Shown here: piece by piece, positions 41,659 to 51,186 of the stretch | Layout of the letters: each line of letters begins with the position of its first letter | How positions within the stretch are numbered: position 1 is the first letter of the stretch | NCBI GenBank assembly: GCA_963785645.1 | Contig: CAWAWG010000017.1 | Location: forward strand, 1 to 64,000 | Direction: 5' to 3' | Length of the DNA stretch: 64,000 bases | From: Trebonia sp963785645 | GTDB lineage: Bacteria; Actinomycetota; Actinomycetes; Streptosporangiales; Streptosporangiaceae | The notes under the pieces: generated by a model | The model's database searches: none | What the model was told of the DNA's origin: nothing | What the model saw: the letters and a program-made list of their open reading frames with translations, nothing else | Program-made: the position numbers and the translations under genes

Positions 41659-42878
41659 GCTCGGGCCTTTTCAGAGGTCATCGCCGCAGGCACCGCCAGC
41701 GGGTCTCCCATTCTCGCGAAGCAGTCAGCCAGGTTCTCGCCGAGGAAGCTGCTTCGAACCGGAGCGGGTGTCCCTGCCAGCACCTGGGCATAGTGGCCTA
41801 CCGGGTCTCCCGAGCCTTCGAAGTGAGGGTAGTCCGACGAGAAGACGGGTACCTCCGGCAGGGCGCCCAGCGCGGTGACCGGCGACTCGTGGGCCAAGGG
41901 CAGGGGCGTGACCCGAATGTTGCGCCGCACGTACTCGCTCGGCGACAGGGGCAGCCGGTACTTCCCCAACAGCAGCGGGCTAACGCCGGGCCTGGCCATC
42001 GCCTCCATGCGGAGCGTGGCCGGGATGATCCAGTCCATTCCGTGCTCGGCGAAGACGACCGTCAGGGTGGGATGACGCTCGAACACCCCGCCCAGCACCA
42101 TGGCGTTAAGGAACACGAGGGCCTGCTGGTACGGCTGGAGTACCGAGATGACCCGGATCAGGGCCGGATCATCGGTATTGGCCCACGCCGGGTGGTAGAT
42201 GGCCGGGCTGAGCCCGACGTGGATGATGGGAATCATGCCCAGGTCGGTGACCGCCGACCAGAACCTGTCGTAGTCCGGGTGGCTGGGCGGCACATCCAAG
42301 GCCGGCTCCGACGAGAACAGGAAGGTCCGGCTCCCGCGCGACCGCATCCGGGTCAGCTCGCCGATGGCCCAGTCCAGGTCCTCGTAGCGCAGGGTCGCTG
42401 CCGCCATCAGCCGGCCTTCGCTTGCGGCCGCGTGGTCGCTCATCCACGTGTTGATCGCCGTCAGGGCCTCCATCCCGAGTCCCGGCTCCTTGATGGCACG
42501 GGCCAGGGTGTATGCGACGCCGCTGATCACGTTCTGTACGTCGATGCCCTGGGCGTCCAGCCAGCCGATCCGGCCCGGCACGTCGCGCATCTCCTTGCAC
42601 TGGTCCGACCCGGGGTAGCCGACTCCGGGTCCCCGCTCGGGGTCGAACATCTCCCGCATGGCCGGCGTCACCAGACGCTCGATGGGCATCCGCTTCTCCG
42701 CTGCCGCCCCCCTCAGCAAGTCGTCGCTCACGAAGTAAGCGAACATCTCCGGCGTCTGAAGGGTGAACCTCGGGTCGTCGGTCGGGAAGCGCTCTGGCAG
42801 CTTCGCCTTGAGGACCGGAAACTCGTCCAGCCAGTCCTCGACCGGCTCGAAGTGGGCGTCGATATCTATAACGGTCAT
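41655..42878 (-). CDS. Amidohydrolase-family protein (amidohydrolase 2, ACMSD-like)
   Basis: 407 residues from the ATG at 42878 (AGAGG seven bases upstream). It is a TIM-barrel metal hydrolase with 'VIDIDAHFEP' (D-x-H metal ligands), 'IPIIHVGLSP' (His), 'LTVVFAEHGMDWIIPATLRM' and 'VFSSDYPHFEGSGDP' (catalytic Asp). The family includes decarboxylases and hydrolases of ring-cleavage products. It is the first gene of the four-gene leftward operon and probably converts a cyclic or carboxylated intermediate. Confidence 0.85.
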   Translation of the reverse strand: MTVIDIDAHFEPVEDWLDEFPVLKAKLPERFPTDDPRFTLQTPEMFAYFVSDDLLRGAAAEKRMPIERLVTPAMREMFDPERGPGVGYPGSDQCKEMRDVPGRIGWLDAQGIDVQNVISGVAYTLARAIKEPGLGMEALTAINTWMSDHAAASEGRLMAAATLRYEDLDWAIGELTRMRSRGSRTFLFSSEPALDVPPSHPDYDRFWSAVTDLGMIPIIHVGLSPAIYHPAWANTDDPALIRVISVLQPYQQALVFLNAMVLGGVFERHPTLTVVFAEHGMDWIIPATLRMEAMARPGVSPLLLGKYRLPLSPSEYVRRNIRVTPLPLAHESPVTALGALPEVPVFSSDYPHFEGSGDPVGHYAQVLAGTPAPVRSSFLGENLADCFARMGDPLAVPAAMTSEKARA

Positions 42879-43101
42879 GTCGCACAACCTCTCTGGCACT
42901 AGGCCTCGAACTCGTCAAGCAGCGGCATGTACATATGCCTACTAGCCATACTGTTAGTATGTTTACCGAACTTTGGTGTGTCAATACTGCGGGACAACGC
43001 TAGGCGCACTACCAGGGAAAATCCCGAATAGAGGCCGAACCATGCGGCAGCGCCGCAGCATCCTCATTACCCTTGACACTAGACTTTGTGTATGGTTCGG
43101 A

Positions 43102-45147
43102 TCAAGGAGAGGACATTTGAAGAACCCTCCGGCTTGCCGAAGAGGGCGCGGAAGTGCCGGATTGTAAACGCACTTCGACGGCAACGCTGGCGTGATTCCG
43201 TTGCGAACCGGGCCAACCGTCGATCGGTAACCGGGCCGCCGGGGTGAGCTCGATGTCCGCGAGGTCCGGCAGGCGCAGGCGGTTCCAGTAGTCCTCCATC
43301 TTGATCGGGCTCGGTAGCACTACGTGTCCCATGGTGTTGCGGTAGTAGGTCGTGGCCCGCGGATCCCGGCACCAGACGGAGTCCGCCAGGACGGCGTCTA
43401 CCTCCTCCTGCCAGCGGGTGAGCGCGCCCTCGGTCACGTCCATGGCCGCCGAATCGGTCTCGGCCAGGGTCTGGATGCACTCCATGACGTAGTGGACCAT
43501 GGCCTCAACCGTGAAGTTGTGGCCAGCGCCGTGTGCCGCGCTCGCGTTCGGCCCAGAGGTGATGAACAGATTGGGGAATCCCGGGACCTGGCAGCCGAGG
43601 TATGCCATAGGGCGCTCGCGCCATGCGTCCGCGAGCTTCCGGCCTCCCCTGCCGATGATCGTCCAGTGCGACAGGTATTCCAGGGTAAAGCCGGTCGCGT
43701 AGATGACCGCGTCGAGCTCGTGGAGCATGTCATCGCCGTCGATGATCCCGCGCGGGGTCACTTCCTTTAGTCCCGCGGTCACGACCCTCGAGGTGTCCTT
43801 CTTGAGGCTCTCGTAGAAGTGCCCGGGGTCGCGGACCGGACGCTTGCCCATGGGCGCGTAGTCGGGCTTCATCTTGGCCAGCAGGTCGGGCCGGTCCCCG
43901 AAACTTTCCCGCAGGTGGGAGAGCGCGAGCTGCATGAACATGTCATTTCGAGCGCTGATCGACAGGTCGTGTTCCGCCGCCCACTGCGGGTCGTAGCGCA
44001 CTGACTCGTAGTTCGCGTCGCTGATCGGGAGGAAGGTGTGCAGCCGCGCCCAGGCCGCGTAGGTCGGGACGTTGGCCAGGAGCCACCGCTCCGAGGCAGG
44101 CAGTTCGCCTGTCGTTTTCGTGCTCGGCGCGACCCAGTGCGGCTGGCGCTGGAAGAGCGTGAGCGATGCCACCCTCGGAGCCAGCGCGTCAACGACCTGG
44201 ACGCTGGTGCAGCCGGTTCCCACCACGGCGATGCGCTTGCCATCGAAGTCGTACTCCTGGTCCCACTCCGCGGAGTGGAACCACTCGCCTTCAAAGGTCT
44301 CGATGCCCGGAACGTCGGGAAGCTTAGGCCGGGTGAGGTAGCCCGCCGCGGTCACAACGACGCTGGCGTCAGTCTCGACCGCCTGCCCGTCCTTGCGGTA
44401 GGTAATTCGCCACCGTGACGTGGCTTCGTCCCAGACGAGGTCGGTGACCTCGGCTCCGAAGGTGATCTGGCTGGTGACGCTGTACTTGTCGGCGACCCGT
44501 TCCAGATAGCGGAGGTACTGGTCTCCCTCGGGAAAGGCGTGCGTCCATTCCGGATTGATCTCGAACGAGAACGAGTAGTACTTGCTGGGGGTGTCAACGC
44601 CGACTCCCGGGTAGCGGTTCTGCCACCAGACGCCGCCCAGGCCCTCGTCCTTCTCGAGCAGCTCGAATGTCAGCCCAGCGCGCCTAGCCGCGACGGCCAT
44701 GGCGATGCCGCTCATGCCAGCGCCGATGATCGCGAGCTTGAAGTCTTCCTTGACCTCCCTCGTTCGCGGCACGGTCGGAACGAAGGAGACGAATCCCCCC
44801 TGCTCACGGAGGAAGGGCAGGGATTCTACGGGGATCGGCCATCCTATGATCGCCTCCAGAAGCTCCCTGAAGACGTCGTCCTCCAGCTCCTCGGCCCCGG
44901 CCTCGCGTCCGGCCGTGCGGGAGTTCAGGACCTCTGCCGCCCAGCGGGCCAGCCTCGCGGCGGCTTCCGGCGGGAGCTGCGAGGTAATCCCCGACGCGGT
45001 GATCTGATGCGTGACAAGGGGAGTGAACTCCGCGATGCGGGACGTATCGCCCGTGATCGCCACGAGGCTCGCTAGCAGGATCGCCGGATTGGCTTCCTGA
45101 ACTATCGCGGAGAGTTGCGCGTCGGAAATATTGCCAGTCTGGGACAC
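43102..45147 (-). CDS. Baeyer-Villiger monooxygenase (4-hydroxyacetophenone-monooxygenase-like)
   Basis: 681 residues. A ~130-residue N-terminal extension precedes FAD-binding 'LAIIGAGMSGIAMAVAARRA' (142-147), the Baeyer-Villiger fingerprint 'FEGEWFHSAEWD' (285-296, FxGxxxHxxxW[D/P]), NADPH-binding 'AVVGTGCTSVQ' (308-317) and 'DAVIYATGFTLEY'. Length and N-terminal extension resemble HapE-type enzymes that turn aryl ketones into esters with O2 and NADPH. The last ~40 residues are low-complexity and may be extra. A strong promoter lies at 45208-45180. TetR and esterase genes are adjacent. The BVMO + esterase pairing predicts ketone -> ester -> alcohol + acid. Confidence 0.9.
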   Translation of the reverse strand: MSQTGNISDAQLSAIVQEANPAILLASLVAITGDTSRIAEFTPLVTHQITASGITSQLPPEAAARLARWAAEVLNSRTAGREAGAEELEDDVFRELLEAIIGWPIPVESLPFLREQGGFVSFVPTVPRTREVKEDFKLAIIGAGMSGIAMAVAARRAGLTFELLEKDEGLGGVWWQNRYPGVGVDTPSKYYSFSFEINPEWTHAFPEGDQYLRYLERVADKYSVTSQITFGAEVTDLVWDEATSRWRITYRKDGQAVETDASVVVTAAGYLTRPKLPDVPGIETFEGEWFHSAEWDQEYDFDGKRIAVVGTGCTSVQVVDALAPRVASLTLFQRQPHWVAPSTKTTGELPASERWLLANVPTYAAWARLHTFLPISDANYESVRYDPQWAAEHDLSISARNDMFMQLALSHLRESFGDRPDLLAKMKPDYAPMGKRPVRDPGHFYESLKKDTSRVVTAGLKEVTPRGIIDGDDMLHELDAVIYATGFTLEYLSHWTIIGRGGRKLADAWRERPMAYLGCQVPGFPNLFITSGPNASAAHGAGHNFTVEAMVHYVMECIQTLAETDSAAMDVTEGALTRWQEEVDAVLADSVWCRDPRATTYYRNTMGHVVLPSPIKMEDYWNRLRLPDLADIELTPAARLPIDGWPGSQRNHASVAVEVRLQSGTSAPSSASRRVLQMSSP

Positions 45148-45179
45148 TGCCGTCTGCCTCTCGTCGGATACACAAGGCA

Positions 45180-45208
45180 GTATTAAACCAGACTCATATT
45201 CTTGTCAA
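45180..45208 (-). promoter_or_regulatory. Promoter of the Baeyer-Villiger monooxygenase gene
   Basis: On the minus strand TTGACA (45208-45203) and TAATAC (45185-45180) are 17 bases apart. Transcription would start near 45172, about 25 bases before the ATG at 45147. The -35 box lies ten bases from the TAGAAGTCAGA box at 45229-45219. Confidence 0.6.
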
Positions 45209-45218
45209 CGGACACAGA

Positions 45219-45229
45219 TCTGACTTCTA
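45219..45229 (-). promoter_or_regulatory. Shared regulatory box TAGAAGTCAGA, copy upstream of BVMO
   Basis: An 11-base element identical to 45884-45894 (opposite orientation), also followed by GTTGAC in both copies. It lies just upstream of the BVMO -35 box. It is a candidate binding site for the TetR protein encoded between the two copies. Confidence 0.5.
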
Positions 45230-45276
45230 GACGGTGAATCTGACGCAGCAGGTCGCCGACTCCGCGGCCGGCCTGC

Positions 45277-45873
45277 TCAGGGCGCCCTGAGCAGGTCCCG
45301 CATGCCATCGGCCAGGTAGCCGATGAATACCTCAAAGTCGAGGGACCTGCTACCGAAGAAGTAGTTGGCCAGCTCGGCCACCACGACCCGCACCAGCATG
45401 GACGCCCGCAGCGCGGCCTCCGGCTGGGTGAAGTGGCTCCAGCGTTCGGCGGGGCTGAGCACCGCCTGCACATGGCGCCGCCGCCACTCCGGGGCTCCCG
45501 CGAGCATCAGGGCGAACGCGGCTTCTGTCGCGGCTCGGTTACGGTCAGCGGTTCGCCGCCAGTGCTCCCCGAAGTCCCTCAGCCACCCCAGCAGGGACGC
45601 CCTGGACCAGTCCGCGAGCTTGCCGAAGGCGATGTAGTGCTCCTCCGCCTCGGTCCACATGACCTCGACGATCTCCCCCAGGACCGCTTCCTTGCTGGTG
45701 AAATGTGCGTAGAAAGTGGCGCGGCTGGCTCCCGCGGCCGTAACGATGTCCTCGACGGACGTCGCGGCGAATCCGCGCTCAATAAACAGCGCGGTAGCCG
45801 CGTCGCGAAGGTGGTCCCGGGTGTGCCGCTTGTTCCGCTCTCGCACCGATAGAGGTGCCTGCTCTGACTCCAT
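45277..45873 (-). CDS. TetR-family regulator of the catabolic cluster
   Basis: 198 residues from the ATG at 45873. The N-terminal helix-turn-helix is 'LFIERGFAATSVEDIVTAAG' then 'ASRATFYAHFTSKEAV'. The all-helical C-terminal ligand domain includes 'WLRDFGEHWRRTADRNRAAT'. It is divergent from the HSL-type esterase, with only 36 bp between starts, and lies 130 bp upstream of the BVMO. The box TAGAAGTCAGA flanks it on both sides. It is probably a repressor induced by a ketone or its catabolite (inference). Confidence 0.88.
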   Translation of the reverse strand: MESEQAPLSVRERNKRHTRDHLRDAATALFIERGFAATSVEDIVTAAGASRATFYAHFTSKEAVLGEIVEVMWTEAEEHYIAFGKLADWSRASLLGWLRDFGEHWRRTADRNRAATEAAFALMLAGAPEWRRRHVQAVLSPAERWSHFTQPEAALRASMLVRVVVAELANYFFGSRSLDFEVFIGYLADGMRDLLRAP

Positions 45874-45883
45874 ACAAGCAGTA

Positions 45884-45894
45884 TAGAAGTCAGA
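45884..45894 (+). promoter_or_regulatory. Shared regulatory box TAGAAGTCAGA, copy between TetR and esterase
   Basis: Identical to 45229-45219. Within the 36-bp gap between divergent starts, GTCA...TGAC form a short dyad around it. Occupancy would block both promoters. Confidence 0.5.
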
Positions 45895-45909
45895 CACAGA
45901 TGTTGACGA

Positions 45910-46863
45910 ATGATCGATCAGCATGCGACAGTCCCCTGTGTGGATCTAGCGCCAGAACTACAGCTACGGGCCGACGCGATGGCGGCGGCCATGCCCGGAG
46001 GGTTGACCTCGCTCCCTCTCGAGGCGATGCGGCAGTCGGTTGAGTCCGCCATGGGAATGCCCTCGCCCGTCAAGGTGGCCAGCGTCGAGAACGCCACGGT
46101 CGGGGGCCAGGGCGGTGTCATCCCGGTCCGGATCTACCGGCAGGTCCCAGACACACCGTCGCCGGTGCTCATCTGGCTGCACGGGGGCGGTTTCGTTCTC
46201 GGCACCCTCACGATGGGCGACGACATCTGCCGACGCATCGCGGGTGCGCTCGGCGCGGTGGTCATCAACGTGCAGTACCGGCTGGCGCCTGAAAATCCCT
46301 ATCCCGCCGCCTTGGACGATTGCCTGAGCGTCTACCTGTGGGCTCACGGTAAGCCGGAGGTCCTTGGCCCGGTGACTGGCCGTGTGGCGGTGGGCGGAGA
46401 CAGCGCTGGCGGGAACCTGACCTTGGCGCTGGCGCAGAAGGTCCGGGACAACGCGCTGGCGCCGATGGCGTGCCAGCTGAGTGTCTGCGGGGTGGCCGGC
46501 GCCATCGTGACGAACCCGGAGTTCGGCGACATGCCGTTCTTGACCAGCGAGGATTGCCACTGGTACTGGGACCAGTACATCCCAGCCCCCTCCCTTCGCG
46601 ATGATCCGTATGTCAATCCGGCGTGCGCCGCCGACGTCAGCGGACTGCCGCCGCTTATGGCGATCACCGCGGAGTTCGACCCGACACGGGACGGTACCGA
46701 GGCCTACGCGCACCGGGTTGCCGCTACCGGGGGGAAGGCCACCGTGAAGCGGTACCCAAGCATGACGCACGGGTTCTTCCTGATGCGGGACCTCGCGGGG
46801 GCACGCGCCGCACTCTCCGACGCGATCGCGTTCCTGGAAGATCACCTGTCCGCAGAAGGCTGA
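45910..46863 (+). CDS. HSL-family alpha/beta hydrolase (esterase)
   Basis: 317 residues. It is a hormone-sensitive-lipase-group esterase: oxyanion 'LIWLHGGGFVLG', nucleophile 'VAVGGDSAGGNLTLALAQ' (Ser), 'LMAITAEFDPTRDGTEAYAH' (Asp) and 'YPSMTHGFFLM' (His). The triad is complete. No ribosome site is seen before the ATG at 45910, so translation may be leaderless or start slightly downstream. It is the first gene of the rightward operon. Next to a Baeyer-Villiger enzyme it most likely hydrolyses the ester product. Confidence 0.88.
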   Translation: MIDQHATVPCVDLAPELQLRADAMAAAMPGGLTSLPLEAMRQSVESAMGMPSPVKVASVENATVGGQGGVIPVRIYRQVPDTPSPVLIWLHGGGFVLGTLTMGDDICRRIAGALGAVVINVQYRLAPENPYPAALDDCLSVYLWAHGKPEVLGPVTGRVAVGGDSAGGNLTLALAQKVRDNALAPMACQLSVCGVAGAIVTNPEFGDMPFLTSEDCHWYWDQYIPAPSLRDDPYVNPACAADVSGLPPLMAITAEFDPTRDGTEAYAHRVAATGGKATVKRYPSMTHGFFLMRDLAGARAALSDAIAFLEDHLSAEG

Positions 46864-46944
46864 CTCGCCAGTCAGCGGCACGCAGGATAGCCGAGCGCAC
46901 GGCAGTCGACAGATCCGGCGGAGGTTAAAGGTAAGGAGCCAGGC

Positions 46945-48549
46945 ATGAAGATAAAAGGAGCTGAGGTGAGCAGCGCACGCCAGCACGCGCTGGGCGACCT
47001 ACCTCGCCGGACCGCACGGCGAAGCCCGAGCAAAACCGCGATCGTTGACAACGGCCTAACGCTGACCTACTCCGAGCTCGATACCGCGGTCGACCGGCTC
47101 GCCGCAGGCCTCCAGCGGCGCGGGCTATCCCATGGCGACCGGCTCGCCATTCTCTCGCACAACTGCTGGCAGTACGTCGTGACGTCATTCGCGACCGCCC
47201 GGCTCGGCGTGATCCTCGTCCCGATCAACTTCATGCTCAACGCTCAGGAAATCTCTTACATTCTCGGCCACTGCGAGCCCGCTGCCCTCATTGCGGAATC
47301 CGCGCTCGCGCCAACCGCGGCCGACGCGATCTGCGCGCTGGCAACGCCCATCCCTCATGTCTGCCAGATCGGCGACATGCAGCCCGGCTGGCCATCCTTC
47401 GAGGATTGGCTTGGCGAGGCGGACTACGCGCGCGAGGTGGTCCCCGTCGCGGACGACGATCCCATCAGGCTCATGTACACCAGCGGAACCGAGTCCCGGC
47501 CAAAGGGCGCGCTCCTGACGAGCCGTTCGCTGCTGTGGCAGTACGTGAGCTGCTGCATCGACGGCGGCATGGACACCAGCGACGTCGACCTGCACGCCAT
47601 GCCGCTGTACCACTGCGCTCAGATGGACTGCTTCCTCGGGCCGGACATTTACCTCGGGGCCACGAGCGTCATCACCGGCAGCCCGGAGCCCGGCTCCGTG
47701 CTCAGCCTCATGAAGCGCCACCGGGTGACCAAGTTCTTCGCCCCGCCGACCATCTGGATCTCGCTGCTTCGCCATCCGGACTTTGACCGCACCGATCTGT
47801 CCAGCCTGCGCAAGGGCTATTACGGTGCATCGGCGATGCCCGTGGAGGTCCTGCACGAGATCGGTGACCGCCTGCCCGAGGTACGGCTATGGAACTTCTA
47901 CGGGCAGACGGAGATGGCACCCCTCGCGACGATCCTCGGACCAGAAGACCAGCGGCGTTTCGCCGGCTCCGCCGGGCGGCCGTCCGTCAACGTGGAGACC
48001 TTGGTCGTCGACGACGACGACAACCCGCTGCCCGCGGGGGTGGTGGGCGAGATCGTCCATCGCAGCCCCCAAGCCACGCTGGGCTACTACAAGGACCCCG
48101 CTAAAACCGCGGAGGCGTTCCGCAACGGCTGGTTCCACTCAGGCGACCTGGGAACATTCGACGAGCACGGCCTGCTCCGCGTCGTCGATCGGAAGAAGGA
48201 CATGATCAAGACCGGCGGAGAGAACGTCTCCAGCCGTGAGGTCGAAGAGATCCTCTTCCAGCACAGCGGCGTGGCCGAGGCCGCGGTCTTCGGCGTTCCC
48301 GACCCTCGCTGGGTGGAGGCCGTGGCGGCCGCGATCGTCCCGAGGGAAGGCGCGAGGGTCACAGCGGAGGACATCATGGCCTACGCACGGCGGCACCTGG
48401 CGGCCTATAAGTGTCCTAAGCACGTCTTCGCGGTATCCGAGCTTCCCAAGAACCCCAGCGGAAAGATCCTCAAGCGCGTGCTCAGGGACCAGTACGTCGG
48501 CCAGCTTGCGACTGGCCCGGCCCACGCGGCAACTCTCCCGTTGCGATGA
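46945..48549 (+). CDS. AMP-forming acyl-CoA synthetase
   Basis: 534 residues. It is an ANL superfamily enzyme: A3 'LMYTSGTESRPKGALLTSRS' (a T/S-G-T-ExxPKG P-loop), A5 'LWNFYGQTEMAPL', A7 'GWFHSGDLGTFDEHG', A8 'VDRKKDMIKTGGENVSSREV' and A10 'PKNPSGKILKR' (catalytic Lys). It activates a carboxylic acid to acyl-CoA with ATP. Purines (AAGGAG) precede the ATG. It lies between esterase and aldehyde dehydrogenase genes, so it probably activates the acid released by ester cleavage or aldehyde oxidation. Confidence 0.9.
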   Translation: MKIKGAEVSSARQHALGDLPRRTARRSPSKTAIVDNGLTLTYSELDTAVDRLAAGLQRRGLSHGDRLAILSHNCWQYVVTSFATARLGVILVPINFMLNAQEISYILGHCEPAALIAESALAPTAADAICALATPIPHVCQIGDMQPGWPSFEDWLGEADYAREVVPVADDDPIRLMYTSGTESRPKGALLTSRSLLWQYVSCCIDGGMDTSDVDLHAMPLYHCAQMDCFLGPDIYLGATSVITGSPEPGSVLSLMKRHRVTKFFAPPTIWISLLRHPDFDRTDLSSLRKGYYGASAMPVEVLHEIGDRLPEVRLWNFYGQTEMAPLATILGPEDQRRFAGSAGRPSVNVETLVVDDDDNPLPAGVVGEIVHRSPQATLGYYKDPAKTAEAFRNGWFHSGDLGTFDEHGLLRVVDRKKDMIKTGGENVSSREVEEILFQHSGVAEAAVFGVPDPRWVEAVAAAIVPREGARVTAEDIMAYARRHLAAYKCPKHVFAVSELPKNPSGKILKRVLRDQYVGQLATGPAHAATLPLR

Positions 48550-48608
48550 TCCGGTATCTGATTTCACCCAGCACGTCGATTCGGTGTGCGACATAGAGAC
48601 AAGAAGCC

Positions 48609-50021
48609 ATGTGGAAGAACAAGAACTATGTAGGCGGCGTTTGGGTCGACTCGGCCGGCCAGGAGCGCATCGATGTCGTAAACCCCTCGACGGAGGAACT
48701 GATCGGGCACGTCCCACGGAGCGTCCCTGAAGACGTCGCCAATGCGGTTACTGCGGCGAGGGATGCCTTCGATGGGTGGTCGAACACACCGGTCGACGAG
48801 CGGGTGGGGTATCTCGCCGCGGCACACAAGCTGCTAGGTGAGCGGGAGGATGAGTTCGTAGACGCTCTCGTCACCGACGTCGGCACGCCGGCCAAGATCG
48901 CCCGCCGACTGCAGTTCGGTCTGCCGCGCACGGTCCTGGAGAGTTACACCGACCCCGCGGTGTTCCCCACCGATACGCTCATCGGCGACTCGCTCATTGT
49001 CCGTGAGCCCATCGGAGTCGTCGCTGCGATCACGCCGTGGAATTACCCGCTGCACCAGGTGGTCGCGAAGCTGGCACCAGCACTTGCGGCCGGCTGCGCG
49101 GTGGTGCTTAAACCGAGCGAGGTCACACCGGCAGTAGTGCTGTTGCTGGCCGAGGTTTTCGACAGCGTCGGGATCCCGCCCGGTGTGGTGAACGTCGTCA
49201 ACGGCGCCGCCGATGTCGGCGCCGCGCTGGTTAGCCACCCGAGTGTCGACATGGTCTCGTTCACCGGCTCGACGCGGGCCTGCCGCGAGGTCGGGGCACT
49301 GGCGGCGCGCGATATCAAGCGAGTCACTCTCGAACTGGGTGGCAAAGGGGCCAACGTCATGCTGCCTGACGTGGCGGACGTCGAGCGAACGCTGAAGAAC
49401 GCCGTAGGCAGCTGCTTTCTCAACTCCGGGCAGACATGCCTGGCCTTGACTCGCCTGCTGGTCCACAGCAGCCAGTACGAGCATGCGGTGGAGTACGTGG
49501 CAGGGGTGGCTGAGACGTTCACTGTGGGGGATCCGACCGCGCCGACGACGAAGCTGGGTCCGATGACGTCGGACGCCCATCGCGAACGGGTGCGTGGCTA
49601 CATTCGCTCGGGTGTGGATGAGGGAGCCCGCCTGGTGACAGGCGGGGCGGAGGCCCCCGACGGGCTGCGGCGAGGTTACTTCGTCCGCCCGACGGTGTTC
49701 GCCGACGTGGACCGGCGGATGCGCGTCGCCCATGAGGAGATCTTCGGCCCCGTCCTGTGCGTGATGTCCTACGACAGCGAGGAGGAAGCTATCGAGATCG
49801 CGAACGCAACCAGCTACGGGCTGACCGCTGCGGTCTGGTCGGCCGACCCGGACAGGGCGATGAGGGTCGCACGACGGATACGCGCAGGCCAGGTCGACAT
49901 CAACGGCGCGGCGTTCAATCCCAGGGCGCCGTTCGGCGGATACAAGCAGTCAGGCAACGGGCGCGAGCTGGGCCCCTTGGCAATGGAGGAGTTCCTTGAA
50001 ATCAAGTCGATCCAGCAGTGA
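48609..50021 (+). CDS. NAD(P)-dependent aldehyde dehydrogenase
   Basis: 470 residues. ALDH superfamily signatures are 'AAITPWNYPLHQVVAKLAPA' (Asn for oxyanion), 'VSFTGSTRACREVG', 'VTLELGGKGANVML' (Glu), 'FLNSGQTCLALTRLLV' (catalytic Cys) and 'EEIFGPVLCVM'. It oxidises an aldehyde to the acid. It lies 60 bp after the acyl-CoA ligase and 49 bp before the alcohol dehydrogenase, in the same operon. Confidence 0.92.
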   Translation: MWKNKNYVGGVWVDSAGQERIDVVNPSTEELIGHVPRSVPEDVANAVTAARDAFDGWSNTPVDERVGYLAAAHKLLGEREDEFVDALVTDVGTPAKIARRLQFGLPRTVLESYTDPAVFPTDTLIGDSLIVREPIGVVAAITPWNYPLHQVVAKLAPALAAGCAVVLKPSEVTPAVVLLLAEVFDSVGIPPGVVNVVNGAADVGAALVSHPSVDMVSFTGSTRACREVGALAARDIKRVTLELGGKGANVMLPDVADVERTLKNAVGSCFLNSGQTCLALTRLLVHSSQYEHAVEYVAGVAETFTVGDPTAPTTKLGPMTSDAHRERVRGYIRSGVDEGARLVTGGAEAPDGLRRGYFVRPTVFADVDRRMRVAHEEIFGPVLCVMSYDSEEEAIEIANATSYGLTAAVWSADPDRAMRVARRIRAGQVDINGAAFNPRAPFGGYKQSGNGRELGPLAMEEFLEIKSIQQ

Positions 50022-50069
50022 AGGACCGACCTGGGCAAGGGACAGGAAGGGCGCCGAGGTGAGCACAGC

Positions 50070-51161
50070 GTGAGGATTACCGCCGCAGTCGCACAGGCAG
50101 GATCGCGAGAGTTCGAGCTTCGCGATTTGGAGCTGCGGGAACCAGGTGACCACGAGGTGCTTGTCAAGGTAGTTGGCACGGGACTGTGCCACACCGACCT
50201 GATCATCCGTGACCAATGGTTCTCGACGCCTCTCCCAGCCGTGCTAGGCCACGAAGGGTCAGGGGTGGTCGAACGAGTCGGGCCGTCGGTCTCCAACGTG
50301 AAGCCAGGAGACCGCGTAGTGCTCAGCTACAACAGCTGCGGGCGCTGCGGCAATTGCCTTACCGCCAAGCCCAACTACTGCGAGCAGTTCTGGGCGTACA
50401 ACTTCTCGGCCACCGTCCCCGGCGGGGAGCCGACCATCAGCCAGGGCGGGATGGCCATCGGGAGCAACTTCTTCGGCCAGTCGTCCTTCGCCACGTTCGC
50501 GATCGCCAACGAACGATCAGTGGTGAAGGTCGGCGATCGGGTCACGCTGGAGAAGCTCGGACCGCTTGGTTGCGGAATACAGACCGGAGCCGGTGCTGTC
50601 CTGAATACGCTGCGTCCACCTGCGGGCGCCACGATCGCGGTATTCGGCGCAGGCGCAGTCGGGCTCAGTGCGGTCATGGCGGCCAGGCTGTCCGGCTGCA
50701 GCCGTATTTTCGTGGTCGACAGAGTCCAGTCCCGTCTGGAACTGGCAAAGGAACTGGGCGCGAGCGACACGCTGATGGGCGCAGACGACAACGCTCGTGA
50801 CCTGCGCCGCGCAACGCACGGTGGCGTGGAGTTCGCCGTCGAAGCAACAGGTGTCCCAGTTGTACTGCGCAGCGCAATGGATTCCCTCACCCAGGGAGGG
50901 ACGTGCGCCCTGGTTGGCGCAGCGGCATCCAGAGCGACTGCGGAGATCGACATCTCGACATTGCTGTTCGGGCGCAAACTCGTCGGCGTGATCGAGGGAG
51001 ACGCGATTCCCCAGGTCTTCGTCCCCAGGCTCGTCGCCCTGCACCTGGACGGCCTGTTCCCGTTCACCGAACTCATCACCGAGTACCCCTACACGCAGGT
51101 CAATAGAGCGATCGCCGATGCCGAATCTGGTGAGTGCATCAAACCGGTCCTGCTGTGGTAA
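50070..51161 (+). CDS. Zinc-dependent alcohol dehydrogenase (aryl/benzyl-alcohol type)
   Basis: 363 residues from the GTG at 50070. It is a class III medium-chain ADH: 'GTGLCHTDLI' (catalytic Zn Cys), 'LGHEGSGVVERVG' (His/Glu), structural Zn 'CGRCGNCLTAKPNYC', 'LGCGIQTGAGAV' and NAD-binding 'AVFGAGAVGLSAVMAARLSG'. It resembles aryl-alcohol dehydrogenases (XylB-like). It oxidises the alcohol released by the esterase to an aldehyde for the ALDH upstream (context inference). Confidence 0.9.
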   Translation: MRITAAVAQAGSREFELRDLELREPGDHEVLVKVVGTGLCHTDLIIRDQWFSTPLPAVLGHEGSGVVERVGPSVSNVKPGDRVVLSYNSCGRCGNCLTAKPNYCEQFWAYNFSATVPGGEPTISQGGMAIGSNFFGQSSFATFAIANERSVVKVGDRVTLEKLGPLGCGIQTGAGAVLNTLRPPAGATIAVFGAGAVGLSAVMAARLSGCSRIFVVDRVQSRLELAKELGASDTLMGADDNARDLRRATHGGVEFAVEATGVPVVLRSAMDSLTQGGTCALVGAAASRATAEIDISTLLFGRKLVGVIEGDAIPQVFVPRLVALHLDGLFPFTELITEYPYTQVNRAIADAESGECIKPVLLW

Positions 51162-51186
51162 AAGCGACGATCCGGCGGCATCAACC

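Noticed and set aside
41394..42902. 500-codon plus-strand frame over the amidohydrolase region
   Set aside because: It is the antisense shadow of a high-GC gene with full metal-ligand motifs on the minus strand; the plus-strand translation is Arg/Gly/Pro/His-rich with no family content.
45901..45910. TTGACG just before the esterase ATG as a -35 box
   Set aside because: A -10 would fall inside the coding region and no suitable hexamer exists there; the shared GTTGAC is better read as part of a regulator site.
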